Origin: JBMNCR01 sp049366695
GTDB taxonomy: Bacteria > Bacillota > Clostridia > Eubacteriales > Alkalibacteraceae
Direction of reading: 5' to 3'
DNA length: 41,000 nt
Assembly (NCBI GenBank): GCA_049366695.1
Contig: JBMNCR010000114.1
Location: 1-41,000 of the forward strand
The first letter of the stretch is position 1; each line of letters opens with the position of its first letter. Below the pieces are notes generated by a model. That model saw only the letters and a program-made list of their open reading frames with translations, ran no database searches and was not told where the DNA came from. Both the position numbers and the translations under genes were made by a program. This document shows positions 27,263 through 35,338 of the stretch, in pieces.

Positions 27263-28174
27263 ATGTATGCAAATAATCGGTTATATAAAGTCTTTAATAC
27301 AGCACCAGAAATTCCATTTGATAATTCATCTAAGTTTGTTTTAATGAGCGATTGTCATAGAGGAGATGGAAGCTGGGCAGATACTTTTTCAAAGAATCAA
27401 AATATATATTTTTCTGCTCTAACATACTACTATAATGAAAACTATACCTATATAGAAATTGGCGATGGAGATGAACTATGGGAAAATAAGAGTTTTTTAG
27501 AAATCATAGAAAATTATAGTAATATTTTTTGGCTGTTATCAAAATTCTATAATGAAGATAGGTTATATTTAATATATGGAAACCATGATATGGAGAAGAG
27601 CAACAAAAAATTTATTAAGAATAACTTGTATTACTATTATAATGAAAGAAAAAAAGAATATATTCCTTTATTAAATAATATAAAAATTCATCAAGGATTG
27701 ATTTTGGAATATACCATTACTGGAGATAAAATATTTTTATTACATGGGCATCAAGTTAATCGTTTTAATGATAGTTTGTGGAGATTAGCTAGATTTTTAG
27801 TAAGATATCTATGGAAACCTCTGGAGTTAATTGGTATCAATGATCCAACCAGCACAGCAAAAGACTATAAAAAAAGTGAATTTGTTGATAAACAATTAAG
27901 TGATTGGGTTATTAGAGAGAAACATATGCTTATTGCTGGTCATACCCATCGACCTAAATACCCAGAGATAGGTGAAGTACCGTATTTTAACGATGGAAGC
28001 TGTGTTCATCCTCGTTGTATAACAGGTATTGAAATTGAATACGGTTTGATAACATTAGTTAAATGGACTATAAAAACAAAAAGTGACGGTACGTTATTTG
28101 TAAGTAGAGTAGTGTTAGCTGGACCTAGAGAATTAAAAAATTACTTCAAAATATTTAAAGAGTATAATAAATAA
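27263..28174 (+). CDS. Calcineurin-like metallophosphoesterase
   Basis: A 303-residue phosphoesterase with the full metal-ligand series: SDCHRGDG (residue 29 on, D-x-H), GDGDELW near residue 67, GNHD near residue 108, HGHQ near residue 166 and GHTHRP near residue 223. This resembles the LpxH / UDP-2,3-diacylglucosamine hydrolase-like branch; in a Gram-positive the real substrate must be something else. AGGAG lies 7 bases before the ATG at 27263, so the in-frame ATG at 27242 is rejected. The gene stands alone between a terminator and a hairpin. Substrate cannot be inferred. Confidence 0.88.
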   Translation: MYANNRLYKVFNTAPEIPFDNSSKFVLMSDCHRGDGSWADTFSKNQNIYFSALTYYYNENYTYIEIGDGDELWENKSFLEIIENYSNIFWLLSKFYNEDRLYLIYGNHDMEKSNKKFIKNNLYYYYNERKKEYIPLLNNIKIHQGLILEYTITGDKIFLLHGHQVNRFNDSLWRLARFLVRYLWKPLELIGINDPTSTAKDYKKSEFVDKQLSDWVIREKHMLIAGHTHRPKYPEIGEVPYFNDGSCVHPRCITGIEIEYGLITLVKWTIKTKSDGTLFVSRVVLAGPRELKNYFKIFKEYNK

Positions 28175-28177
28175 ACT

Positions 28178-28204
28178 AATCACCCATAGGGGTGATTTAA
28201 TTAT
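28178..28204 (+). terminator. Terminator-like hairpin
   Basis: AATCACCC (28178-28185) and GGGTGATT (28190-28197) form a perfect 8-bp stem with an ATAG loop. The following TTAATTAT is a weak U-tract. It lies 4 bases after the phosphoesterase stop codon. Confidence 0.65.
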
Positions 28205-28252
28205 GATACTTTATATGTTAGTATATTGTAAATTATATAAATGGAGGATTAT

Positions 28253-29041
28253 ATGAAAAAGAGGATTGTAATATTTATTGCATTATTTTTTGTATTAATA
28301 TTTGCTAGTGCGTGTTCAGGAGATGATGTGAATAATAATAATAGTTCACAATTAGAAAATAACGATGAGTCTAATATTATTGATGAATCTCAGCAAGTTA
28401 AATTATTAGAAGGTTATCCTGCTGATGTTTTGCCTTTATACAAAAATGTGGGAATTACACTATGTAGTTTTAGTTATAGAGATGATTATAATTACGTGAT
28501 TGGTAAGGATATTTATTCTGTAGATTTTGAATCTGAAGGGACATTACAGGAAGTTTCTGAGTATTATCAATCTATTTTTACAACTATAGATGAAGAATAT
28601 TTTGAAATTGACGATTTTGAAGGTTCTATTGGGGATAATAATGCATTTATTGGATTTAGTGAAAATGACGGTACAACCAGTGTGTCTATGACTATTGGAT
28701 TAGATGAAGATGAATATCTTGATGAAAATCCCTATTTTAGCGATTACCCTAAAGATTTGATAGAAGTATATGCTATGACTGAATTACAAGATATTATTTA
28801 TGAAGATCGTAATTTTAGTACTCGTGAAATTAGGTATATTACCACATATGAAACAAATATATCACAAGAGGAGTTTATAGAATTTTATTATCCCAAATAT
28901 AGTAATATGGAAAACTTTCGACAAGATGAAGACCAATATGGTATAAGTTATTATTGGGATAATATGGGGTATGAGTGTTTAGTTTCATACTCAGGTGGAA
29001 ATACACGTTTTATTAGTATTGAGGCAGATATACAACCTTAG
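28253..29041 (+). CDS. Predicted lipoprotein
   Basis: A 262-residue protein with a lipoprotein signal: MKKRIVIFIALFF, then FASAC with the lipidated Cys at residue 21. An Asn/Ser-rich spacer (residues 22-48) precedes a mature domain rich in Asp, Glu and Tyr (YPADVLPLYKNVGI, then FESEGTLQEVSEYYQSIF), suggestive of a small alpha/beta domain present twice, since LIEVYAMTELQD and EEFIEFYYPKYSNM echo the first half. I recognise no named family. GGAGGA precedes the ATG at 28253; the in-frame ATG at 28241 overlaps that site and is rejected. A terminator-like structure lies downstream, before fmdE. Confidence 0.7.
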   Translation: MKKRIVIFIALFFVLIFASACSGDDVNNNNSSQLENNDESNIIDESQQVKLLEGYPADVLPLYKNVGITLCSFSYRDDYNYVIGKDIYSVDFESEGTLQEVSEYYQSIFTTIDEEYFEIDDFEGSIGDNNAFIGFSENDGTTSVSMTIGLDEDEYLDENPYFSDYPKDLIEVYAMTELQDIIYEDRNFSTREIRYITTYETNISQEEFIEFYYPKYSNMENFRQDEDQYGISYYWDNMGYECLVSYSGGNTRFISIEADIQP

Positions 29042-29066
29042 TAAATGTAAAAAAATTATGAAATTA

Positions 29067-29095
29067 TTGACTATTATTGAATAGTATGTTATTGT
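29067..29095 (+). promoter_or_regulatory. Likely promoter of the fmdE-ABC operon
   Basis: TTGACT (29067-29072), a 17-base spacer and TATTGT (29090-29095). The expected start near 29102 gives a leader of about 105 bases containing the hairpin at 29137-29182. The -10 box matches consensus at 4 of 6 positions. Confidence 0.4.
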
Positions 29096-29136
29096 ATATA
29101 CAAGTTATGAAAACGATTAGTTTAATTTATAAATGT

Positions 29137-29191
29137 AAACCCACGAAGGGTTATCGGTATACCGATGATTTTTTGTGGGTTTTATTATTTT
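29137..29191 (+). terminator. Nested hairpin terminator or attenuator before fmdE
   Basis: AAACCCAC (29137-29144) pairs with GTGGGTTT (29175-29182), then TTATTATTTTT. Inside lies the palindrome ATCGGTATACCGAT (29153-29166). AACCC can instead pair with the adjacent GGGTT (29148-29152), which would break the outer stem. This may simply end the upstream lipoprotein transcript, or it may be an attenuator in the fmdE leader. The fmdE ribosome site AGGAGG follows at 29193-29198. Confidence 0.7.
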
Positions 29192-29206
29192 TAGGAGGAA
29201 TACAAA

Positions 29207-29734
29207 ATGGATAGAGAACTATGGGATAAATGTGTAGATTTTCATGGACATGAATGTCCAGGGCTTGCTATTGGGTTTAAGGCAGCAGAAGGTGCGATGG
29301 AAGAATTAAAATTAAATTTTTCTCAAGATGAAGAAGTAGTATGTATTACAGAAAATGATGCATGTGGAGTAGATGCAGTTCAGTTTATAACTGGATGTAC
29401 CTTTGGAAAAGGAAATTTGATTTATAAAGGTACTGGAAAAATGGCTTTTATTTTTTATGATCGAAAAGCTAAAAAAAGTGTTAGATTCATGTTAAATCAA
29501 TTTAATGACGAAATGGATCGTACTCAAAGACAAGAATTTTTGCTTGAATCAAATTATAAAGGTTTATTTAAAATAACTTATCCAGAAATAAAAGAACCAG
29601 AGTCGGCACGAATTTTTAATACTATCATATGTGAAGAATGCGGAGAAGGTGCTCCTGAACATAAAATGCGATTAGTTGATGAAAAAAAACTATGTCTAGA
29701 TTGTTATAAATCTTATACAAGAGGATGGGAATAA
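29207..29734 (+). CDS. FmdE family zinc/metal-binding protein
   Basis: A 175-residue FmdE-domain protein. The family is named from the molybdenum formylmethanofuran dehydrogenase operon, but in Firmicutes it is of unknown function and often sits with metal uptake genes. The hallmark FHGHECPG (residues 12-19) holds His and Cys ligands. TENDACGVDAVQFITGCTFGKGN gives further conserved Cys. The C terminus carries a zinc finger of two C-x2-C pairs (CEECG near residue 141 and CLDCY near residue 164). AGGAGG lies 8 bases before the ATG. It heads a set of genes with a methyltransferase, a flavodoxin and a FecCD-type importer, suggesting metal or metal-cofactor handling. Confidence 0.9.
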   Translation: MDRELWDKCVDFHGHECPGLAIGFKAAEGAMEELKLNFSQDEEVVCITENDACGVDAVQFITGCTFGKGNLIYKGTGKMAFIFYDRKAKKSVRFMLNQFNDEMDRTQRQEFLLESNYKGLFKITYPEIKEPESARIFNTIICEECGEGAPEHKMRLVDEKKLCLDCYKSYTRGWE

Positions 29735-29790
29735 ATTATTAATATCAATAATGAGTTATAGTATTTTTAAGCATAAAAGCGAGGTGGAAA

Positions 29791-30603
29791 ATGGAAATTG
29801 AAAGTATAAAAATGAACTGGAAATCAAAACGAAAAGATAAAGAAGCTACAATTTCTTTATGGAACTCTGTAGCTGAAGATTATGATCAAAGTGATTTACC
29901 AAAAAAAGAAGAAAACTTTGCTTTAAGAATCATAGATGAGATAAAAATGATCTCCACGGATTCTACAGTATTGGATGTTGGATGTGGTGCCGGCAGATAC
30001 ACAATGTATTTTGCAAATAAAGCAATGGCAGCTACAGGTACGGATATTTCAGCAAATATGATAAATTACGCTCGAAAAAGGGCAAAGAAACACAATATGA
30101 AAAATATAGGTTTTCATATTGGAGATTGGCATTCTATGGATTTAGATGAATTAAATTGGAAAAACTCTTTTGACCTAGTTTTTTCTCATATGACACCTGC
30201 GATACAATCTTTAGAAACATTTGAAAAATTTATTGATGCAAGTAGAGGCTGGTGCGTAATGTGTAAACCTACAAGACGTAACGATTCTATATCTGATAAG
30301 TTAAGAGAAATTTGTGAAATTAATAATAATAGTACAAACTTTGATAGAGAACTTTTATTTGCTTTTGATTATCTTTGGATAAAAGGATATTTACCCAAAA
30401 TTGAATATGATAAACAAGTTTGGAATATAGAAAAACCTATTGAAGAAGCGAAAAAACACTATGTAAACTTTATTAAAGCAAGTAATATAATTAATGAAAA
30501 ACATGAAAAAGCTATTAGAGAATATTTAGAGTCAATTAGTATAAATGGAATTGTAAAAGAAAAAATTCAGACTACAGTATCAATGTTATATTGGCATGTT
30601 TAA
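29791..30603 (+). CDS. Class I SAM-dependent methyltransferase
   Basis: A 270-residue Rossmann-fold methyltransferase: motif I VLDVGCGAGRYTMYFA (about residue 60), TGTDISANMINYARKRA (acidic ribose-binding Asp), and DLVFSHMTPAIQ as motif IV-like. The N-terminal 50 residues (WNSVAEDYDQSDLP) match the family pattern. The acceptor is unknown. It follows fmdE by 56 bases, with GCGAGGTGG as the ribosome site. A methyltransferase next to FmdE and a FecCD importer recurs by my recollection in Firmicutes and may modify a metal chelator or cofactor; that is inference. A terminator-like hairpin follows at 30634. Confidence 0.87.
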   Translation: MEIESIKMNWKSKRKDKEATISLWNSVAEDYDQSDLPKKEENFALRIIDEIKMISTDSTVLDVGCGAGRYTMYFANKAMAATGTDISANMINYARKRAKKHNMKNIGFHIGDWHSMDLDELNWKNSFDLVFSHMTPAIQSLETFEKFIDASRGWCVMCKPTRRNDSISDKLREICEINNNSTNFDRELLFAFDYLWIKGYLPKIEYDKQVWNIEKPIEEAKKHYVNFIKASNIINEKHEKAIREYLESISINGIVKEKIQTTVSMLYWHV

Positions 30604-30633
30604 TTATAGTAAGAAGGAATGAATCCTGTTAAT

Positions 30634-30685
30634 AACTCATGAAGAGTATATAAAAACAACATACTTTATTTATGAGTTTTTTGTT
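30634..30685 (+). terminator. Hairpin terminator/attenuator after the methyltransferase
   Basis: AACTCAT (30634-30640) pairs with ATGAGTT (30672-30678), with inner AGTAT/ATACT pairs, followed by TTTTTTG. It may partly end transcription before the flavodoxin and importer genes, or mark a separate unit. Confidence 0.6.
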
Positions 30686-30709
30686 TGTAATTTTTTATGG
30701 AGGGAATAT

Positions 30710-31207
30710 ATGAAAATTACTATTTTATATTTTAGTATTACTTGTAACACTGAAAAAATGGCACATTATATAGAAGACGGTATAAAATCTGTTGAAAAAT
30801 TTGAAGTAAAAATGATGAATATAAATAATTATGAAAATATAGATAGAGAATTTATCCATGATAGTAGGGCTATCATATTTGGAACACCTACATATTGTGC
30901 TAATATATGTTGGCAATTTAAGAAGTGGTTTGATCAAGAGTGGGATCTTGATTTATCAGGCAAGATAGGAGCAGTTTTTGCAACTGCTAATTGTATTCAT
31001 GGTGGTGCAGATGTAGCTCTTCTAGGTATGTTGAATCATATTTTAGTAAAAGGGATGCTGGCTTATTCATCCGGAGCAGGTTGTGGAAGACCTTTTATTC
31101 ACCTAGGTCCAATTGCCATAAAAGACGAATTAGAAGAAAAAAAAGACTTGTTTGTTTTATTTGGAAAAAGGATAGCAGAAAAAACAAGTGAATTATTCAA
31201 ATCATAA
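30710..31207 (+). CDS. Flavodoxin family protein
   Basis: A 165-residue flavodoxin-fold protein. ILYFSITCNTEKMAHYI (residues 4-20) forms the FMN phosphate loop (S/T-x-T-x-x-T-like), and FGTPTYCANICWQFKKWFD and FATANCIHGG fit the isoalloxazine loops of WrbA/NADPH-dependent FMN reductase-like proteins. It probably carries electrons or reduces a quinone or metal complex in the cytoplasm. TATGGAGGG is the ribosome site. It sits between the methyltransferase and the importer permease (29 bases before it). A reductive step for an imported metal-chelate would fit the context, but no partner is shown. Confidence 0.85.
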   Translation: MKITILYFSITCNTEKMAHYIEDGIKSVEKFEVKMMNINNYENIDREFIHDSRAIIFGTPTYCANICWQFKKWFDQEWDLDLSGKIGAVFATANCIHGGADVALLGMLNHILVKGMLAYSSGAGCGRPFIHLGPIAIKDELEEKKDLFVLFGKRIAEKTSELFKS

Positions 31208-31236
31208 GATAAAATGCACAAGGGAGTTGGACAATA

Positions 31237-32319
31237 ATGTCAAACATAAATAAGAAGGAGATAACCGAAAAAGTAGACGCTTATCGCCAGTATACAAAGA
31301 AAAAATGGATTATTACATTCATATTATTAGTTTTAGTTTTTTTACTGTCATTGATAACTGTAAATGCAGGTGCTGCTGAAATCAACCCATTGGAAGTACT
31401 AAAAACAATACTAGGTTATGGGAGTGAAAAATCAGCGATAGTTATTTGGCGAATTAGAATGCCTAGAGTAATCACTGCTATAATTGCTGGTGCTGGCTTA
31501 TCTATTGCAGGTTGTGTTATGCAAAACAACTTAAGAAATCCTTTAGCATCACCTCAAACAATAGGTATATCACATGCAGCTGCTTTTGGAGCTAACGTTG
31601 CAATCATCGTATTTGGAGCTGGGAGTATTCAAAGTACAGGAGGAAATGCAGTAATTATAAATAATCCATACATCGTAACAATTTGCGCATTTACTTTTTC
31701 TATGTTAGCAACATTGATTATTCTATCATTGGCAAAACTAAGGGGATTTTCTCCAGAATCCATAGTGTTGGCAGGAGTGGCTTTAGGATCATTATTTACA
31801 GCAGGGATTACTATTATTCAATATTTTGCACATGATATTGAGATAGCAACAGCAGTGTTTTGGACTTTTGGAGATTTGGGTAAAACATCTTGGGATGAAG
31901 TACTTATTATGACGGTAGTATTTATTGTTTCGCTAATCTATTTTATTTTTAGGAGATGGGATTATAATGCTTTAGATAATGGCGATGAAGTTGCAAAGAG
32001 TCTTGGAGTAAACACAGAGAAAGTTCGTTTTCAAGGGATGTTGATCTCTTCATTGATTACAGCTGTAGCTGTATCATTTCTTGGTATGATAGGTTTTATT
32101 GGTCTTATTGGACCACAAATTATGAGAAGAATAATTGGTTCCGATCATAGATTTCTAATACCAGCATCGGCTCTTGCAGGTTCTGTATTACTTTTATCAG
32201 CCGATACATTGGCAAGAGTTATTATATCTCCTGTGGTACTACCGGTAGGTGCAATAACTTCAATGCTAGGAGCACCATTGTTTATTTATTTATTAATGAA
32301 AGGAGGAGTAAGAAGATGA
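31237..32319 (+). CDS. FecCD-type ABC transporter permease
   Basis: A 360-residue inner-membrane permease of the iron-siderophore/cobalamin/molybdate (FecCD/BtuC) type with about ten helices. An N-terminal cytoplasmic stretch of 25 residues precedes the first helix. Conserved blocks are WRIRMPRVITAIIAGAGLSI near residue 67, MQNNLRNPLASPQTIGIS and GFIGLIGPQIMRRIIGSDH near residue 285, the last being the coupling-helix region. The stop overlaps the start of the ATPase gene by 4 bases (ATGA), showing tight coupling. The substrate is a metal-chelate, tungstate/molybdate or cobamide; which one is not determined by sequence alone. Confidence 0.92.
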   Translation: MSNINKKEITEKVDAYRQYTKKKWIITFILLVLVFLLSLITVNAGAAEINPLEVLKTILGYGSEKSAIVIWRIRMPRVITAIIAGAGLSIAGCVMQNNLRNPLASPQTIGISHAAAFGANVAIIVFGAGSIQSTGGNAVIINNPYIVTICAFTFSMLATLIILSLAKLRGFSPESIVLAGVALGSLFTAGITIIQYFAHDIEIATAVFWTFGDLGKTSWDEVLIMTVVFIVSLIYFIFRRWDYNALDNGDEVAKSLGVNTEKVRFQGMLISSLITAVAVSFLGMIGFIGLIGPQIMRRIIGSDHRFLIPASALAGSVLLLSADTLARVIISPVVLPVGAITSMLGAPLFIYLLMKGGVRR

Positions 32320-33065
32320 TATCAGTAGATGGATTGTCATTTAATTATGCAAATAGAAAAGTATTAAAGGATATAACATTTTCTATGGGAAAAGGAGAAT
32401 GTTTAGCTATCTTAGGAACAAATGGCGTAGGTAAGTCTACATTATTAAAATGTATTAATAGGATATTAAAACAAAAAAATGGGAAAATTGCTATACAAGG
32501 TGAGAATCTACACGCATTAAGTAAAAGACAATTAGCACAAAGATTAGGATATGTTTCACAAAGTAATTCATTTTCTAGAAGTACAGTTTTTGATGCTGTT
32601 CTATTAGGGAGAAAACCATATATTAAGTGGGATGTTACTACGAAAGATTTAGATATAGTACATGACGTAATAGCAAGGTTAGGCTTGGAGGATTATTCCC
32701 TTCGACTTGTAGATGAACTGAGTGGAGGTGAATTGCAAAAGGTATCAATTGCTAGGGCGTTAGCTCAAGAACCAGATATATTGATGTTTGATGAGCCAAC
32801 TAGTAATTTAGATTTAAAAAATCAATTAGAGGTAATAAGTATTATTAAAAGTATTGTAACGGAAAAGGACATCTCTGCTATTGTTACTATGCATGATTTA
32901 AATCTATCTATACGATTTGCTGATAAATTCTTGATGTTTAAAGATGGTAAGGTATTTGCTTCTGGTGGTATGGAAATAATGACTACAGAAAATATTATGC
33001 AGGTATATTCTGTCTCTGTAGCTATAGAGAATTATAATGATATTCCTGTGATTATACCAATATAA
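32316..33065 (+). CDS. ABC transporter ATP-binding protein (FecE/BtuD type)
   Basis: A 249-residue ATPase driving the importer. Walker A GTNGVGKST (residues 34-42), the Q-loop near SQSNSF, signature LSGGE (about residue 134), Walker B ILMFDEPTSNLDL (about residue 153) and the switch His in TMHDLN (about residue 192) are all intact. AGGAGG overlaps the end of the permease frame. It is part of a complete permease-ATPase-binding protein cassette. The substrate is not distinguishable from the ATPase. Confidence 0.95.
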   Translation: MISVDGLSFNYANRKVLKDITFSMGKGECLAILGTNGVGKSTLLKCINRILKQKNGKIAIQGENLHALSKRQLAQRLGYVSQSNSFSRSTVFDAVLLGRKPYIKWDVTTKDLDIVHDVIARLGLEDYSLRLVDELSGGELQKVSIARALAQEPDILMFDEPTSNLDLKNQLEVISIIKSIVTEKDISAIVTMHDLNLSIRFADKFLMFKDGKVFASGGMEIMTTENIMQVYSVSVAIENYNDIPVIIPI

Positions 33066-33090
33066 AAAATGTAAAAGGGAGAGAATAAAG

Positions 33091-34200
33091 ATGAAGAAAA
33101 GTATTGCACGGATACAAATAATAATATTTTTAATATTTGTACTTATTTTAACTGGGTGTACACAAAACACGTCGGCTGCACTAGGAGATAGTGAGGAAAT
33201 AGTAATTACAGATATGCTTGGAAGAGAAGTGACACTTACAAGTACAGATAATACTGCTGTTGCCATTGGTCCGGGGGCTTTGCGACTTTACTGTTATGTT
33301 GCAAATACTGACGATTTGGTTGGGATAGAGCAATTGGAAATTGATAATCCTATTGGAAGACCTTATATGATGGCAAACCCTGCTTTGGTAGATTTACCTA
33401 TCATAGGTCAAGGTGGACCAGCAAATGCGCCAGATCCTGAAAAACTTATTACCGCTTCTCCAGATGTGATTTTCACAATGTATAATTCTGATGCAGCTGC
33501 AGTCGATGAACTGCAATCAAAAACAGGGATACCAGTTATTGCACTAACCTATGGTCAAACAGAAGCTTTTGACCCTGACCTTGATAAGTCTTTAAGTATT
33601 ATTGGGCAAGTAATGGGAGAGGAAGAACGTGCTCAAGAAGTAATAGATTTTTTTGCACAGTGCAAAGAAGATTTAAATGATAGAACAAAAGATATTGCCG
33701 ATGAAGATAAGGCTACAGTATACTTAGGGTCACAATCTATGAAAGGAGCGCATGGAATTGAAAGTACCAGTGGGGATTATTCATTATTTAATGTAGTTAA
33801 TGCAATAAATGTAGTTGATTTAGAAGGAATAAGTGAATATGTAATGTTAGATAAAGAAAAAATACTTGATATGGATCCAGAGTATATTTTTATTGATACA
33901 GCGGGGTTATCAATTGTAATGGAAGACTTTAATAATAATGCAGAGTATTACAACGGACTTTCAGCTTTTAAAAATGGAAAAGTATATTCCCAACTTCCTT
34001 ATAATTATTATTATACAAATATAGATGTGGCAATTAGTGATGCTTATTATATAGGAAAAATTATTTATCCAGATAAATTTGAGGATATTGATATTCAAAC
34101 TAAAGCTGATGAAATATTTGAATTTTTAGTTGGAAAAGAAATATACACTGATTTGGCTAATGATTTTCATGGAGGATTTATGCAATTAACTTTTGAATAA
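33091..34200 (+). CDS. Metal-chelate ABC transporter substrate-binding lipoprotein
   Basis: A 369-residue periplasmic-binding-protein-like lipoprotein of the FecB/BtuF/TroA-like fold. The lipobox LTGC places the lipidated Cys at residue 23. The domain starts ITDMLGREVTLTST and contains AIGPGALRLYCYV, PDPEKLITASPDVIF and DMDPEYIFIDTAGLS, the usual pattern of long helix-linked class III binding proteins. The mature protein would be anchored outside the membrane and hand its ligand to the FecCD permease. GGGAGAG is the ribosome site, 25 bases after the ATPase. FmdE and flavodoxin upstream favour a molybdenum, tungsten or other metal complex as ligand, as inference only. Confidence 0.9.
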   Translation: MKKSIARIQIIIFLIFVLILTGCTQNTSAALGDSEEIVITDMLGREVTLTSTDNTAVAIGPGALRLYCYVANTDDLVGIEQLEIDNPIGRPYMMANPALVDLPIIGQGGPANAPDPEKLITASPDVIFTMYNSDAAAVDELQSKTGIPVIALTYGQTEAFDPDLDKSLSIIGQVMGEEERAQEVIDFFAQCKEDLNDRTKDIADEDKATVYLGSQSMKGAHGIESTSGDYSLFNVVNAINVVDLEGISEYVMLDKEKILDMDPEYIFIDTAGLSIVMEDFNNNAEYYNGLSAFKNGKVYSQLPYNYYYTNIDVAISDAYYIGKIIYPDKFEDIDIQTKADEIFEFLVGKEIYTDLANDFHGGFMQLTFE

Positions 34201-34277
34201 TAAATGTTTATTGTTATAATTTTTTTGAAATTATAAAATACAAAAAAGACTTCGCTAATCACATTAACAGTTATTAA

Positions 34278-34349
34278 AAACTAAGCTTTTCAATACTTTT
34301 TCTATAAACAATGATTTAAACTACTAAAATATTTTGAATAGCTTAGTTT
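34278..34349. repeat. Inverted repeat in the gap after the ABC operon
   Basis: AAACTAAGCT (34278-34287) and AGCTTAGTTT (34340-34349) are perfect inverted repeats separated by 52 bases, with imperfect continued pairing (TTTCAATA against TATTTTGAA). It could be a weak terminator or a small decayed mobile element; I cannot choose. Confidence 0.5.
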
Positions 34350-34468
34350 TCTAATTATCTTTTCTTTTTTTAATTCTTTCCTATCCAATGAAGGTGGATG
34401 TAAATAAATTACAAAAATAGTCATTGTTCATAGAATTGTTTTCACCGATTATAAATAAAATTATTACT

Positions 34469-34534
34469 AAACAAACCTTTGCGTTGTAATAAAGCGCAAG
34501 GGTTTGGTTAATTTTTTCAAGGTTTTTTCAAGGT
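34469..34534 (+). terminator. Hairpin terminator and tandem 11-bp repeat before the VTC gene
   Basis: AACAAACCTTTGCG (34470-34483) pairs with CGCAAGGGTTTGGTT (34496-34510 region) apart from one bulge and one G-U, followed by TTTTTTC. Immediately after come two perfect copies of TTTTTTCAAGG (34512-34522 and 34523-34533). A TATAAT at 34543-34548 lies just downstream, but no good -35 box is visible. The hairpin may end the ABC operon or lie in a leader of the VTC gene. Confidence 0.6.
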
Positions 34535-34578
34535 TAACATAGTATAATAAAATCACAATCAATTAGGGAAGTGACTAT

Positions 34579-35253
34579 ATGAAATTAAGACATGAGTACA
34601 AACATTATATAAATTATTCTGATTATTTAATTTTAAAGCAAAGATTAAAAGTAATTATGAGCCCTGATAAATATACAAATGAAAAAGGCCAATATCAAAT
34701 TAGAAGTCTGTATTTTGACAACATATATGACAAGGCACTTAGAGAAAAAATTGACGGAATAAATTGCCGGGAAAAATTCCGTATACGTATTTATAATAAC
34801 GATCCATCACTTATTAGGCTTGAAAAAAAGAGTAAAATAGATCATTTGTGTAATAAAAAATCAACCATTATATCAAAGCAGCAAACACTGGATATTATTG
34901 ATGGGAAAGTTACATGGATTTTAAATAGCAATGATGATTTATTGCTGGAGTTTTACAGTAAAATGAAAAGTCAGTTATTGAAGCCTAAAACAATCGTAGA
35001 ATATACTAGAGAACCTTATGTCATGCGAGCTGGCAATGTACGTGTAACTATTGATAGTAATATAAAAACAAGCATTTTAAATACAGACTTTTTAAACATG
35101 CAAGCTCCATTAATAACAGCTGGTGAAAAAGATATAATCTTAGAAGTTAAATATGACAATTTTTTGCCTGAAATCGTACATAATGTAGTAAATATAGGGA
35201 ATTTACGTACTACTGCTTTTTCAAAACATGCTGTTTCTCGTATATATGGATAG
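34579..35253 (+). CDS. VTC-domain polyphosphate polymerase
   Basis: A 224-residue VTC-domain protein. The family is a beta-barrel tunnel that makes polyphosphate from ATP, best known from yeast Vtc4 and also found in bacteria. Ordered motifs are HEYKHYIN (residues 4-11), RSLYFDN near residue 41, REKFRIRIYN near residue 64, RLEKKSKID near residue 80, TIVEYTREPY near residue 138, RVTIDSNI and DIILEVKYDNFLPE (catalytic Glu/Lys region) near residue 191. It is soluble, without a membrane segment. A GGGAAGTG site precedes the ATG. It sits with a DUF4956 membrane protein and a CotH-family kinase, a recurrent bacterial trio. Activity here is not tested, and the copy is shorter than the yeast core. 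Confidence 0.9.
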   Translation: MKLRHEYKHYINYSDYLILKQRLKVIMSPDKYTNEKGQYQIRSLYFDNIYDKALREKIDGINCREKFRIRIYNNDPSLIRLEKKSKIDHLCNKKSTIISKQQTLDIIDGKVTWILNSNDDLLLEFYSKMKSQLLKPKTIVEYTREPYVMRAGNVRVTIDSNIKTSILNTDFLNMQAPLITAGEKDIILEVKYDNFLPEIVHNVVNIGNLRTTAFSKHAVSRIYG

Positions 35254-35338
35254 ATTATCGTAAGATAAGCGCGTAAGAGTATTTTAACTACTCATTAATA
35301 TATAAACTAATAAAATCAACTTAAAAGGAGAATTTAAC

